A DNA stretch of 64,000 nt from Malaya genurostris (taxonomy: Eukaryota; Arthropoda; Insecta; Diptera; Culicidae): contig NC_080571.1 of assembly GCF_030247185.1 (NCBI RefSeq), forward strand, positions 104,801,128 through 104,865,127, written 5' to 3'. This document shows positions 25,740-39,122 of the stretch, one piece after another (positions within the stretch are counted from its first letter, which is position 1; the number at the start of each line of letters is the position of its first letter). Below the pieces are notes generated by a model that ran no database searches, had not been told where the DNA came from, and saw nothing but the letters and a program-made list of their open reading frames with translations. The position numbers and the translations under genes were made by a program.

Positions 25740-25960
25740 ATATTTCACACAAATTTATATTCAAGAACATGTAAAATTGTGTGATTTGAAAATTACATGG
25801 CTTTAAAACGAAAGGAATAAAAATCAAAAGATCGAGATCAACAACGCGACTTGAACCGAAAAACATTAGATCACAAAGCACACCAGTTAGTCGACTGAGC
25901 CACAGAAGCACATATCTGCTTGGCTGGTAAATCGTGCATATAAATTCATACAGTCTCACT
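25740..25960 (-). mobile_element. tRNA-derived SINE-like element
   Basis: On the minus strand, 25883-25902 reads 'TGGCTCAGTCGACTAACTGG', a good RNA polymerase III A-box region. 25848-25858 reads 'GGTTCAAGTCG', a B-box. The ~24-nt spacing is a little short for a tRNA. The region does not fold as a functional tRNA by eye, so a SINE head is likelier. The downstream tail is AT-rich without a clean poly(A). Ends are approximate. Confidence 0.55.
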
Positions 25961-26606
25961 TGCTAGCCGAGTGCTAATTACGCTCGGAGCCAGTGAATTT
26001 ATGTACGAATGGAATATTGTGTCATTTGAGAAGTTAAGTAGTTATGAATTGTATCATTTGAAGAATTATGTCACCTGTAAAATTCATAATTTCTTTCTGT
26101 GTTCAGCAAAGTTGTTCAAAAAGTCATTTCAAATCATCATGAGATCCGTTTTTGATCCGCTACCAGCCTTCCTGGATGTTGTCAAAGGTGTATCGAAAGA
26201 TTTAAACACGTTATGGATAGTGCTTGCAGGAAACGAACCGTTTTTGCAAGTTTTCTTACTGTCAGGTTCGAATTTTCATGGCGACCGCACACAATTGCTT
26301 TTCGCACGTGCTCTTTTTTTAACGCCATCCTCTATCTAAAAGATTGTAGTATTACCAAAAATAGATTTTACACAATTAACAGGCATACGATCATTAGTCT
26401 GTGAAATATTACACGCATTGATGAAGTATTTCCAGAGGTATACGTATTAAAGGATGTCCAGTCCTTGTCGCGAATTCCATGTAATGTTTTCTAAAATGAA
26501 AATGACTGTTACTTCTCTATTATCGGTGGAAAATTTGATCAAGTTTTGTCACTTTTGTCGATCATGTTTTTGACTTTCAATCCGAAAAATGCTATGCTTC
26601 AATATA

Positions 26607-26857
26607 CACAGAAAGAAAAGATGAAACTTACACGACATGTAAACCGATAGTACTATGAAATAGACATCAATTGAAACGAAAATCTGATTTAAAACCATGA
26701 TTGATGTAAAATTACATTAAAAATCATTTAGTTTTTCATTGAACAAGACTGTATATTTACAAACAGCTTCGTTTTGTAATGTAAATTTCCATTCAATTGC
26801 CTGCTCCAAATATGTGCATTAAAATAAATGTAAAATCACAAAATATTTTTATCTGTG
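26607..26857 (+). mobile_element. CACAG-ended MITE, copy 3
   Basis: Starts 'CACAGAAAGAAAAGATGAAA' and ends 'ATTTTTATCTGTG', with TA on both sides. It shares 'TGCTCCAAATATGTGCATTA' with the other copies. 251 bp and non-coding. Confidence 0.82.
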
Positions 26858-28360
26858 TAGAGCAGTAACAAACATTTTTTCCAATTGCACATACCTGAAG
26901 ATGCTTTTGAAAACAATAATATGATATTTGATTTTCAATTTTCAATTTGAGAACGTTCCTAAGTAATTCCTACTAATTTGTGTAAAGCTTTTATGCAAAT
27001 ATTAATTTTATATTTAAAATAAGTATTTTTCAAGGTGATTTTGCGCTTTTTCTCTTACGAACAAAGGAAGGTAAGGGGAAAGCTTTAAAACTCGACAAAT
27101 AAATATTTAAAAAAAGTGATATAGCATTCGACTCAGTTCATTGAATTTTGCAATGTTTCCTCAGATATGATTTTCACAAGCTTGGAGTCAAATGAATGCT
27201 TGAATTCTTCAATTTTATCGTTGACATTTCAAAACGTCTTCAAAAGTGACGCTGCAATAAACGAAAAACAAAATCTAAACTCAGCTCAATACTTTTTCGA
27301 TTTATATGTCTTTTAGTTTCAGCGAAATTGAAAATAGCGAGTTTAGTTTTACTGGACCCTGGATGTACTGAAAATAGAGAAAAAAAAACTCGTATGGATT
27401 TATTCTTAGTTCTGTACTTTATACTATGTTGATCTGATGATTCTTTACGTAGTTGTGGTGCGTCAACGATATTGATTTTAGGCTTTAGATGAATATTATT
27501 CACTATTTGTGATAGGCCGATTTTTTAGAGATGCATATTAGATGCTTATCACTTCCATTCATAAATTCTTAACATCTACTTTGAAGGTAACAAGGGTTTG
27601 CTAATAAAATATCTGTTTTATTCAAACTTTGATTGGTATGATTTGTGAGTTTATTCTAAATAAAAAGCTTTGCTAATATTACATTGAAAAATGTTCACTG
27701 GTGGCGCTGATGATATCATCATGGCCTAAAGCAAATTAAAGTAATGTCCAATCACTTTCACAATTTTTAGATACAAAACCAGTAAAATCGAAATTAGTTG
27801 GTTTGGTTATCAATTAATAAGATCTACAAACTGCAGATATCGCATTTTGCCCATTGTCATCTATATCATTCCATGAACATTTTAACATTCATGAATCAGA
27901 CAAAAACGATTTATCACACCATAATACCTTTGATTTGAAAATTCTAATCTATCCATATATGATAAATTTATGATAGTCTCATTTCGTAGTATTTTGATTA
28001 CTGCCAATCCGGAACCATGAGCTATACACTTCTTCAGATTTTGCACTGTCTTTCCAATGAGTTTTTATTCTAATCTAAATTTAAGAAATTAGATTCAGCC
28101 ATCTCCGAGAAAATTAAGTACATATTTCAATCAAATATGCCCGCCAATCGACATACATACACGTACAGACAATTCACTACTTCAACTGAACGAGCGAACT
28201 GATTCGAATGTTATTTGAAAGTCTTGGTACAAAGAAGAAAAAACTGAAAAACTATCATTCATTAGTTAATTTCCTTAGCTTCTATAAGGTAGTTTTGTTT
28301 CACAGAATGTAGTCATTTCCGTTCATTTACTATTTACTATTCTTCAAGTGTGCCTAGAAA

Positions 28361-28368
28361 TTATATTA
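28361..28368. repeat. Putative 8-bp target duplication, left
   Basis: TTATATTA, repeated directly at 40479-40486. Both copies abut inverted termini (see 28369-40478). Confidence 0.6.
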
Positions 28369-28668
28369 GGGTAACGGCTCCCTATTTCATCTGAGCGCCT
28401 ATTTCCATCTCATCCCGTCACCTCATTACTTTGAACATGAATAATATTTTACAACCTATCTGAATCAAACTGTGAAATATTTTAAAATGATTATAAAAGC
28501 TATTGTCACACTTTCCCATTGAAAGAAATGGTTTTAAATTCTTCGGTGAACGTTTTTGCCTTTCTCATATAGAAAGGTTATGCAATCACTTGAAAAACCG
28601 ACTAGTGAAAATTGGCCCGGGGGGCCAAGTGTCATATACCATTCGACTCAGTTCATCGAGCTGAGCAA

Positions 28669-28670
<2 letters not shown>

Positions 28671-28728
<58 letters not shown>

Positions 28729-28742
28729 TGTGTGTATGTGTC
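28671..28742. repeat. (TG)n microsatellite
   Basis: TG tract with late TA interruptions, at the family's usual dinucleotide position. Confidence 0.95.
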
Positions 28743-28759
28743 AAATAATCTCACTAGGT

Positions 28760-31700
28760 TTTCTCGGAGATGGCTGAACCGATTTTGACAAACTAGGATT
28801 CAAATGAAAGGTCTCGTGGTCCCATACGGAATTCCTGAATTTCATCCGGATCCGACTTCCGGTTCCGGAATTATAGGGTAAAGTGTGTTCAATATTGTAC
28901 ACCGTCACTTAAATCGGCGAAGCAAAAAACGTGAAAATTTTTCTAAACTGGTCTCAAAACTACACAAATCGATAGTCATTATCAGTAGGCAACTAAACAA
29001 ACCGATTTCGGCTATCCTGGTTCCCGGTATCCGGTTCCGGAAGTACCAGAAATAGTGGTCATATGTACCAAAATGGATCTCACTCACTTTTCTCAGCGAT
29101 GGTTTGACCGATTTCCACAAACTTAGATTCAAATGAAAGGTCTCGTGGTCCTATACGGAATTCCTGAATTTCATCCAGATCCGACTCCCAGTTCCGGAAT
29201 TATAGGGTAAAGTGTGTTCAATATTGTACACCGTCACTTAAATCGGCGAAGCAAAAAACGTGAAAATTTTTCTAAACTGGTCTCAAAACTACACAAATCG
29301 ATAGTCATTATCAGTAGGCAACTAAACAAACCGATTCCGGCTATCCTGGTTCCCGGTATCCGGTTCCGGAAGTACCAGAAATAGTGGTCATATGTACCAA
29401 AATGGATCTCACTCACTTTTCTCAGCGATGGTTTGACCGATTTCCACAAACTTAGATTCAAATGAAAGGTCTTGTGGTCCCATACGAAATTCCTGAATTT
29501 CATCTAGATCCGACTTCCGGTTTCGGAATTATAGGGTAAAGTGTGTTCAATATTGTACACCGTCACTTAAATCGGCGAAGCAAAAAACGTGAAAATTTTT
29601 CTAAACTGGTCTCAAAACTACACAAATCGATAGTCATTATCAGTAGGCAACTAAACAAACCGATTCCGGCTATCCTGGTTCCCGGTAAAGTGTGTTCAAT
29701 ATTGTACACCGTCACTTAAACCGGCGAAGCAAAATACGTGAAAATTTTTCTAAACTGGTTTCAAAACTACACAAATCGATAGTCATTATCAGTAGGCAAC
29801 TAAACAAACCGATTCCGGCTATCCTGGTTCCCGGTATCCGGTTCCGGAAGTACCAGAAATAGTGGTCATATGTACCAAAATGGATCTCACTCACTTTTCT
29901 CAGCGATGGTTTGACCGATTTCCACAAACTTAGATTCAAATGAAAGGTCTCGTGGTCCTATACGGAATTCCTGAATTTCATCCAGATCCGACTCCCAGTT
30001 CCGGAATTATAGGGTAAAGTGTGTTCAATATTGTACACCGTCACTTAAATCGGCGAAGCAAAAAACGTGAAAATTTTTCTAAACTGGTCTCAAAACTACA
30101 CAAATCGATAGTCATTATCAGTAGGCAACTAAACAAACCGATTTCGGCTATCCTGGTTCCCGGTATCCGGTTCCGGAAGTACCAGAAATAGTGGTCATAT
30201 GTACCAAAATGGATCTCACTCACTTTTCTCAGCGATGGTTTGACCGATTTCCACAAACTTAGATTCAAATGAAAGGTCTCGTGGTCCTATACGGAATTCC
30301 TGAATTTCATCCGGATCCGACTTCCGGTTCCGGAATTATAGGGTAAAGTGTGTTCAATATTGTACACCGTCACTTAAATCGGCGAAGCAAAAAACGTGAA
30401 AATTTTTCTAAACTGGTCTCAAAACTACACAAATCGATAGTCATTATCAGTAGGCAACTAAACAAACCGATTTCGGCTATCCTGGTTCCCGGTATCCGGT
30501 TCCGGAAGTACCAGAAATAGTGGTCATATGTACCAAAATGGATCTCACTCACTTTTCTCAGCGATGGTTTGACCGATTTCCACAAACTTAGATTCAAATG
30601 AAAGGTCTCGTGGTCCTATACGGAATTCCTGAATTTCATCCAGATCCGACTCCCAGTTCCGGAATTATAGGGTAAAGTGTGTTCAATATTGTACACCGTC
30701 ACTTAAATCGGCGAAGCAAAAAACGTGAAAATTTTTCTAAACTGGTCTCAAAACTACACAAATCGATAGTCATTATCAGTAGGCAACTAAACAAACCGAT
30801 TCCGGCTATCCTGGTTCCCGGTATCCGGTTCCGGAAGTACCAGAAATAGTGGTCATATGTACCAAAATGGATCTCACTCACTTTTCTCAGCGATGGTTTG
30901 ACCGATTTCCACAAACTTAGATTCAAATGAAAGGTCTCGTGGTCCCATACGAAATTCCTGAATTTCATCTAGATCCGACTTCCGGTTTCGGAATTATAGG
31001 GTAAAGTGTGTTCAATATTGTACACCGTCACTTAAATCGGCGAAGCAAAAAACGTGAAAATTTTTCTAAACTGGTCTCAAAACTACACAAATCGATAGTC
31101 ATTATCAGTAGGCAACTAAACAAACCGATTCCGGCTATCCTGGTTCCCGGTATCCGGTTCCGGAAGTACCAGAAATAGTGGTCATATGTACCAAAATGGA
31201 TCTCACTCACTTTTCTCAGCGATGGTTTGACCGATTTCCACAAACTTAGATTCAAATGAAAGGTCTCGTGGTCCCATACGAAATTCCTGAATTTCATCTA
31301 GATCCGACTTCCGGTTTCGGAATTATAGGGTAAAGTGTGTTCAATATTGTACACCGTCACTTAAATCGGCGAAGCAAAAAACGTGAAAATTTTTCTAAAC
31401 TGGTCTCAAAACTACACAAATCGATAGTCATTATCAGTAGGCAACTAAACAAACCGATTCCGGCTATCCTGGTTCCCGGTATCCGGTTCCGGAAGTACCA
31501 GAAATAGTGGTCATATGTACCAAAATGGATCTCACTCACTTTTCTCAGCGATGGTTTGACCGATTTCCACAAACTTAGATTCAAATGAAAGGTCTCGTGG
31601 TCCCATACGAAATTCCTGAATTTCATCTAGATCCGACTTCCGGTTTCGGAATTATAGGGTAAAGTGTGTTCAATATTGTACACCGTCACTTAAATCGGCG

Positions 31701-34700
31701 AAGCAAAAAACGTGAAAATTTTTCTAAACTGGTCTCAAAACTACACAAATCGATAGTCATTATCAGTAGGCAACTAAACAAACCGATTCCGGCTATCCTG
31801 GTTCCCGGTAAAGTGTGTTCAATATTGTACACCGTCACTTAAACCGGCGAAGCAAAATACGTGAAAATTTTTCTAAACTGGTTTCAAAACTACACAAATC
31901 GATAGTCATTATCAGTAGGCAACTAAACAAACCGATTCCGGCTATCCTGGTTCCCGGTATCCGGTTCCGGAAGTACCAGAAATAGTGGTCATATGTACCA
32001 AAATGGATCTCACTCACTTTTCTCAGCGATGGTTTGACCGATTTCCACAAACTTAGATTCAAATGAAAGGTCTCGTGGTCCTATACGGAATTCCTGAATT
32101 TCATCCAGATCCGACTCCCAGTTCCGGAATTATAGGGTAAAGTGTGTTCAATATTGTACACCGTCACTTAAATCGGCGAAGCAAAAAACGTGAAAATTTT
32201 TCTAAACTGGTCTCAAAACTACACAAATCGATAGTCATTATCAGTAGGCAACTAAACAAACCGATTTCGGCTATCCTGGTTCCCGGTATCCGGTTCCGGA
32301 AGTACCAGAAATAGTGGTCATATGTACCAAAATGGATCTCACTCACTTTTCTCAGCGATGGTTTGACCGATTTCCACAAACTTAGATTCAAATGAAAGGT
32401 CTCGTGGTCCTATACGGAATTCCTGAATTTCATCCGGATCCGACTTCCGGTTCCGGAATTATAGGGTAAAGTGTGTTCAATATTGTACACCGTCACTTAA
32501 ATCGGCGAAGCAAAAAACGTGAAAATTTTTCTAAACTGGTCTCAAAACTACACAAATCGATAGTCATTATCAGTAGGCAACTAAACAAACCGATTTCGGC
32601 TATCCTGGTTCCCGGTATCCGGTTCCGGAAGTACCAGAAATAGTGGTCATATGTACCAAAATGGATCTCACTCACTTTTCTCAGCGATGGTTTGACCGAT
32701 TTCCACAAACTTAGATTCAAATGAAAGGTCTCGTGGTCCTATACGGAATTCCTGAATTTCATCCAGATCCGACTCCCAGTTCCGGAATTATAGGGTAAAG
32801 TGTGTTCAATATTGTACACCGTCACTTAAATCGGCGAAGCAAAAAACGTGAAAATTTTTCTAAACTGGTCTCAAAACTACACAAATCGATAGTCATTATC
32901 AGTAGGCAACTAAACAAACCGATTCCGGCTATCCTGGTTCCCGGTATCCGGTTCCGGAAGTACCAGAAATAGTGGTCATATGTACCAAAATGGATCTCAC
33001 TCACTTTTCTCAGCGATGGTTTGACCGATTTCCACAAACTTAGATTCAAATGAAAGGTCTCGTGGTCCCATACGAAATTCCTGAATTTCATCTAGATCCG
33101 ACTTCCGGTTTCGGAATTATAGGGTAAAGTGTGTTCAATATTGTACACCGTCACTTAAATCGGCGAAGCAAAAAACGTGAAAATTTTTCTAAACTGGTCT
33201 CAAAACTACACAAATCGATAGTCATTATCAGTAGGCAACTAAACAAACCGATTCCGGCTATCCTGGTTCCCGGTAAAGTGTGTTCAATATTGTACACCGT
33301 CACTTAAACCGGCGAAGCAAAATACGTGAAAATTTTTCTAAACTGGTTTCAAAACTACACAAATCGATAGTCATTATCAGTAGGCAACTAAACAAACCGA
33401 TTCCGGCTATCCTGGTTCCCGGTATCCGGTTCCGGAAGTACCAGAAATAGTGGTCATATGTACCAAAATGGATCTCACTCACTTTTCTCAGCGATGGTTT
33501 GACCGATTTCCACAAACTTAGATTCAAATGAAAGGTCTCGTGGTCCTATACGGAATTCCTGAATTTCATCCAGATCCGACTCCCAGTTCCGGAATTATAG
33601 GGTAAAGTGTGTTCAATATTGTACACCGTCACTTAAATCGGCGAAGCAAAAAACGTGAAAATTTTTCTAAACTGGTCTCAAAACTACACAAATCGATAGT
33701 CATTATCAGTAGGCAACTAAACAAACCGATTCCGGCTATCCTGGTTCCCGGTATCCGGTTCCGGAAGTACCAGAAATAGTGGTCATATGTACCAAAATGG
33801 ATCTCACTCACTTTTCTCAGCGATGGTTTGACCGATTTCCACAAACTTAGATTCAAATGAAAGGTCTCGTGGTCCCATACGAAATTCCTGAATTTCATCT
33901 AGATCCGACTTCCGGTTTCGGAATTATAGGGTAAAGTGTGTTCAATATTGTACACCGTCACTTAAATCGGCGAAGCAAAAAACGTGAAAATTTTTCTAAA
34001 CTGGTCTCAAAACTACACAAATCGATAGTCATTATCAGTAGGCAACTAAACAAACCGATTCCGGCTATCCTGGTTCCCGGTATCCGGTTCCGGAAGTACC
34101 AGAAATAGTGGTCATATGTACCAAAATGGATCTCACTCACTTTTCTCAGCGATGGTTTGACCGATTTCCACAAACTTAGATTCAAATGAAAGGTCTCGTG
34201 GTCCCATACGAAATTCCTGAATTTCATCTAGATCCGACTTCCGGTTTCGGAATTATAGGGTAAAGTGTGTTCAATATTGTACACCGTCACTTAAATCGGC
34301 GAAGCAAAAAACGTGAAAATTTTTCTAAACTGGTCTCAAAACTACACAAATCGATAGTCATTATCAGTAGGCAACTAAACAAACCGATTCCGGCTATCCT
34401 GGTTCCCGGTAAAGTGTGTTCAATATTGTACACCGTCACTTAAACCGGCGAAGCAAAATACGTGAAAATTTTTCTAAACTGGTTTCAAAACTACACAAAT
34501 CGATAGTCATTATCAGTAGGCAACTAAACAAACCGATTCCGGCTATCCTGGTTCCCGGTATCCGGTTCCGGAAGTACCAGAAATAGTGGTCATATGTACC
34601 AAAATGGATCTCACTCACTTTTCTCAGCGATGGTTTGACCGATTTCCACAAACTTAGATTCAAATGAAAGGTCTCGTGGTCCTATACGGAATTCCTGAAT

Positions 34701-37700
34701 TTCATCCAGATCCGACTCCCAGTTCCGGAATTATAGGGTAAAGTGTGTTCAATATTGTACACCGTCACTTAAATCGGCGAAGCAAAAAACGTGAAAATTT
34801 TTCTAAACTGGTCTCAAAACTACACAAATCGATAGTCATTATCAGTAGGCAACTAAACAAACCGATTTCGGCTATCCTGGTTCCCGGTATCCGGTTCCGG
34901 AAGTACCAGAAATAGTGATCATATGTACCAAAATGGATCTCACTCACTTTTCTCAGCGATGGTTTGACCGATTTCCACAAACTTAGATTCAAATGAAAGG
35001 TCTCGTGGTCCTATACGGAATTCCTGAATTTCATCCGGATCCGACTTCCGGTTCCGGAATTATAGGGTAAAGTGTGTTCAATATTGTACACCGTCACTTA
35101 AATCGGCGAAGCAAAAAACGTGAAAATTTTTCTAAACTGGTCTCAAAACTACACAAATCGATAGTCATTATCAGTAGGCAACTAAACAAACCGATTTCGG
35201 CTATCCTGGTTCCCGGTATCCGGTTCCGGAAGTACCAGAAATAGTGGTCATATGTACCAAAATGGATCTCACTCACTTTTCTCAGCGATGGTTTGACCGA
35301 TTTCCACAAACTTAGATTCAAATGAAAGGTCTCGTGGTCCTATACGGAATTCCTGAATTTCATCCAGATCCGACTCCCAGTTCCGGAATTATAGGGTAAA
35401 GTGTGTTCAATATTGTACACCGTCACTTAAATCGGCGAAGCAAAAAACGTGAAAATTTTTCTAAACTGGTCTCAAAACTACACAAATCGATAGTCATTAT
35501 CAGTAGGCAACTAAACAAACCGATTCCGGCTATCCTGGTTCCCGGTATCCGGTTCCGGAAGTACCAGAAATAGTGGTCATATGTACCAAAATGGATCTCA
35601 CTCACTTTTCTCAGCGATGGTTTGACCGATTTCCACAAACTTAGATTCAAATGAAAGGTCTCGTGGTCCCATACGAAATTCCTGAATTTCATCTAGATCC
35701 GACTTCCGGTTTCGGAATTATAGGGTAAAGTGTGTTCAATATTGTACACCGTCACTTAAATCGGCGAAGCAAAAAACGTGAAAATTTTTCTAAACTGGTC
35801 TCAAAACTACACAAATCGATAGTCATTATCAGTAGGCAACTAAACAAACCGATTCCGGCTATCCTGGTTCCCGGTAAAGTGTGTTCAATATTGTACACCG
35901 TCACTTAAACCGGCGAAGCAAAATACGTGAAAATTTTTCTAAACTGGTTTCAAAACTACACAAATCGATAGTCATTATCAGTAGGCAACTAAACAAACCG
36001 ATTCCGGCTATCCTGGTTCCCGGTATCCGGTTCCGGAAGTACCAGAAATAGTGGTCATATGTACCAAAATGGATCTCACTCACTTTTCTCAGCGATGGTT
36101 TGACCGATTTCCACAAACTTAGAGTCAAATGAAAGGTCTCGTGGTCCTATACGGAATTCCTGAATTTCATCCAGATCCGACTCCCAGTTCCGGAATTATA
36201 GGGTAAAGTGTGTTCAATATTGTACACCGTCACTTAAATCGGCGAAGCAAAAAACGTGAAAATTTTTCTAAACTGGTCTCAAAACTACACAAATCGATAG
36301 TCATTATCAGTAGGCAACTAAACAAACCGATTCCGGCTATCCTGGTTCCCGGTATCCGGTTCCGGAAGTACCAGAAATAGTGGTCATATGTACCAAAATG
36401 GATCTCACTCACTTTTCTCAGCGATGGTTTGACCGATTTCCACAAACTTAGATTCAAATGAAAGGTCTCGTGGTCCCATACGAAATTCCTGAATTTCATC
36501 TAGATCCGACTTCCGGTTTCGGAATTATAGGGTAAAGTGTGTTCAATATTGTACACCGTCACTTAAATCGGCGAAGCAAAAAACGTGAAAATTTTTCTAA
36601 ACTGGTCTCAAAACTACACAAATCGATAGTCATTATCAGTAGGCAACTAAACAAACCGATTCCGGCTATCCTGGTTCCCGGTATCCGGTTCCGGAAGTAC
36701 CAGAAATAGTGGTCATATGTACCAAAATGGATCTCACTCACTTTTCTCAGCGATGGTTTGACCGATTTCCACAAACTTAGATTCAAATGAAAGGTCTCGT
36801 GGTCCCATACGAAATTCCTGAATTTCATCTAGATCCGACTTCCGGTTTCGGAATTATAGGGTAAAGTGTGTTCAATATTGTACACCGTCACTTAAATCGG
36901 CGAAGCAAAAAACGTGAAAATTTTTCTAAACTGGTCTCAAAACTACACAAATCGATAGTCATTATCAGTAGGCAACTAAACAAACCGATTCCGGCTATCC
37001 TGGTTCCCGGTATCCGGTTCCGGAAGTACCAGAAATAGTGGTCATATGTACCAAAATGGATCTCACTCACTTTTCTCAGCGATGGTTTGACCGATTTCCA
37101 CAAACTTAGATTCAAATGAAAGGTCTCGTGGTCCCATACGGAATTCCTGAATTTCGTCCTGATCCGACTTCCGGTTCCGGAATTATAGGGTAAAGTGTGT
37201 TCAATATTGTACACCGTCACTTAAATCGGCGAAGCAAAAAACGTGAAAATTTTTCTAAACTGGTCTCAAAACTACACAAATCGATAGTCATTATCAGTAG
37301 GCAACTAATCAAACCGATTCCGGCTATCCTGGTTCCCGGTATCCGGTTCCGGAAGTACCAGAAATAGTGGTCATATGTACCAAAATGGATCTCACTCACT
37401 TTTCTCAGCGATGGTTTGACCGATTTCCACAAACTTAGATTCAAATGAAAGGTCTCGTGGTCCCATACGGAATTCCTGAATTTCATCCTGATCCGACTTC
37501 CGGTTCCGGAATTATAGGGTAAAGTGTGTTCAATATTGTACACCGTCACTTAAATCGGCGAAGCAAAATACGTGAAAATTTTTCTAAACTGGTCTCAAAA
37601 CTACACAAATCGATAGTCATTATCAGTAGGCAACTAAACATACCGATTCCGGTTATCCTGGTTCCCGGTATCCGATTCCGGAAATACCAGAAATAGTGGC

Positions 37701-38850
37701 CATGTGTACCAAAATGGATCTCACTCACTTTTCTCAGCGATGGTTTGACCGATTTCCACAAACTTAGATTCAAATGAAAGGTCTCGTGGTCCCATACGGA
37801 ATTCCTGAATTTCATCCTGATCCGACTTCCGGTTCCGGAATTATAGGGTAAAGTGTGTTCAATATTGTACACCGTCACTTAAACCGGCGAAGCAAAAAAC
37901 GTGAAAATTTTTCTAAACTGGTCTCAAAACTACACCAATCGATAGTCATTATCAGTAGGCAACTAAACAAACCGATTCCGGTTATCCTGGTTCCCGGTAT
38001 CCGGTTCCGGAAATACCAGAAATAGTGGCCATATGTACCAAAATGGATCTCACTCACTTTTCTCAGCGATGGTTTGACCGATTTCCACAAACTTAGATTC
38101 AAATGAAAGGTCTCGTGGTCCCATACGAAATTCCTGAATTTCATCTAGATCCGACTCCCGGTTTCGGAATTATAGGGTAAAGTGTGTTCAATATTGTACA
38201 CCGTCACTTAAACCGGCGAAGCAAAAAACGTGAAAATTTTTCTAAACTGGTCTCAAAACTACACAAATCGATAGCCATTATCAGTAGGCAACTAAACAAA
38301 CCGATTCCGGTTATCCTGGTTCCCAGTATCCGGTTCCGGAAATACCAGAAATAGTGGCCATATGTACCAAAATGGATCTCACTCACTTTTCTCAGCGATG
38401 GTTTGACCGATTTCCACAAACTTAGATTCAAATGAAAGGTCTCGTGGTCCCATACGAAATTCCTGAATTTCATCTAGATCCGACTTCCGGTTCCGGAATT
38501 ATAGGGTAAAGTGTGTTCAATATTGTACACCGTCACTTAAACCGGCGAAGCAAAAAACGTGAAAATTTTTCTAAACTGGTCTCAAAACTACACAAATCGA
38601 TAGCCATTATCAGTAGGCAACTAAACAAACCGATTCCGGTTATCCTGGTTCCCGGTATCCGGTTCCGGAAGTACCAGAAATAGTGGTCATATATACCAAA
38701 ATGGATCTCACTCACTTTTCTCAGCGATGGTTTGACCGATTTCCACAAACTTAGATTCAAATGAAAGGTCTCCCGGTCCCATACGAAATTCCTGAATTTA
38801 ATCCGGATCCGACTTCCGAATCCGGAGTTATAGGGTGCGTATTAGAAGAG
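28760..38850 (+). repeat. 329-bp satellite array with higher-order structure
   Basis: There are 28 complete units of exactly 329 bp and five 149-bp partial units. The partials are recognised by a junction where 'GGTTCCCGGTA' jumps to 'AAGTGTGTTC' (29,681; 31,804; 33,269; 34,405; 35,870). Unit subtypes differ at the stretch around 'GATCCGACTTCCGGTTCC' (variants CCGG-, CCAG-, CTAG- and CCTG-ATCCGAC). The blocks junction-B-C-B-T (1465 bp) and junction-B-T-T (1136 bp) together repeat as a 2601-bp unit (31.8-34.4 and 34.4-37.0 kb). Edge units (37.1-38.85 kb) are more diverged, as expected of unequal exchange. The 75-110-codon minus-strand frames in each unit are by-products; 329 is not divisible by three. 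Confidence 0.95.
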
Positions 38851-39122
38851 TTTGTGTGTCATGTTAGTTGGTGGCCGTACGAACCGACTTCGATTATACC
38901 GGTTCTCGGGTTCCGGTGCCGGAAGTGCATATAATAGTGAACCCATTTCGTTCTCTTAAGGATGGCTTACGCAATCAAAGCACTGTTTTATTCTGTATGT
39001 TATGCATAAACAATCACTCGGTTTCTTTCAAAAATCGAAGAGAAAATTTTTGAATAGAATACCACAATATTATATGTACATGAGAAAGGCATCATTACAC
39101 CACTAGGTGGATTAAAACAGGT

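Larger units (their letters stand above)
22190..28366. other. Mostly unassigned AT-rich stretch with small elements
   Basis: Small MITEs (22503, 26607) and a SINE head (25.8 kb) are listed separately. A GC-richer patch at 23,580-24,170 and another at 25,200-25,530 look single-copy, but no protein or RNA was recognised. At 25,637-25,670 a 14-bp word (CAACTTAGG-type) is repeated about three times. Confidence 0.4.
28551..39122 (+). repeat. GCCTTTCTC-family copy 5, internally amplified
   Basis: The family 5' end lies at 28,551-28,660 ('TGCCTTTCTCATATAGAAAG', 'ATACCATTCGACTCAGTT'), followed by the TG tract. The family 3' end lies at 39,078-39,122 ('GAGAAAGGCATCATTACACC' and tail). Between them, where other copies have roughly one unit-equivalent, there are 28 full 329-bp units plus five partial units. 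The satellite therefore grew inside one transposable-element copy. Confidence 0.85.

Noticed and set aside
25840..25910. A functional tRNA gene
   Set aside because: A- and B-boxes are present but acceptor and anticodon stems do not form by eye; called a SINE head instead.
34405..37037. Second 2601-bp block as an assembly duplication
   Set aside because: Private substitutions distinguish it from the first block, so it is likely real, although long reads would settle it.
28905..38760. A conserved 75-110-codon minus-strand frame repeated 28 times
   Set aside because: The conservation is that of the whole 329-bp satellite unit, including non-coding parts. The unit length is not a multiple of three and no start or promoter context is seen.
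28760..38850. Regular repeats considered as a CRISPR-like array
   Set aside because: Units are 329 bp and contiguous without unique spacers, in eukaryotic DNA with no cas genes.
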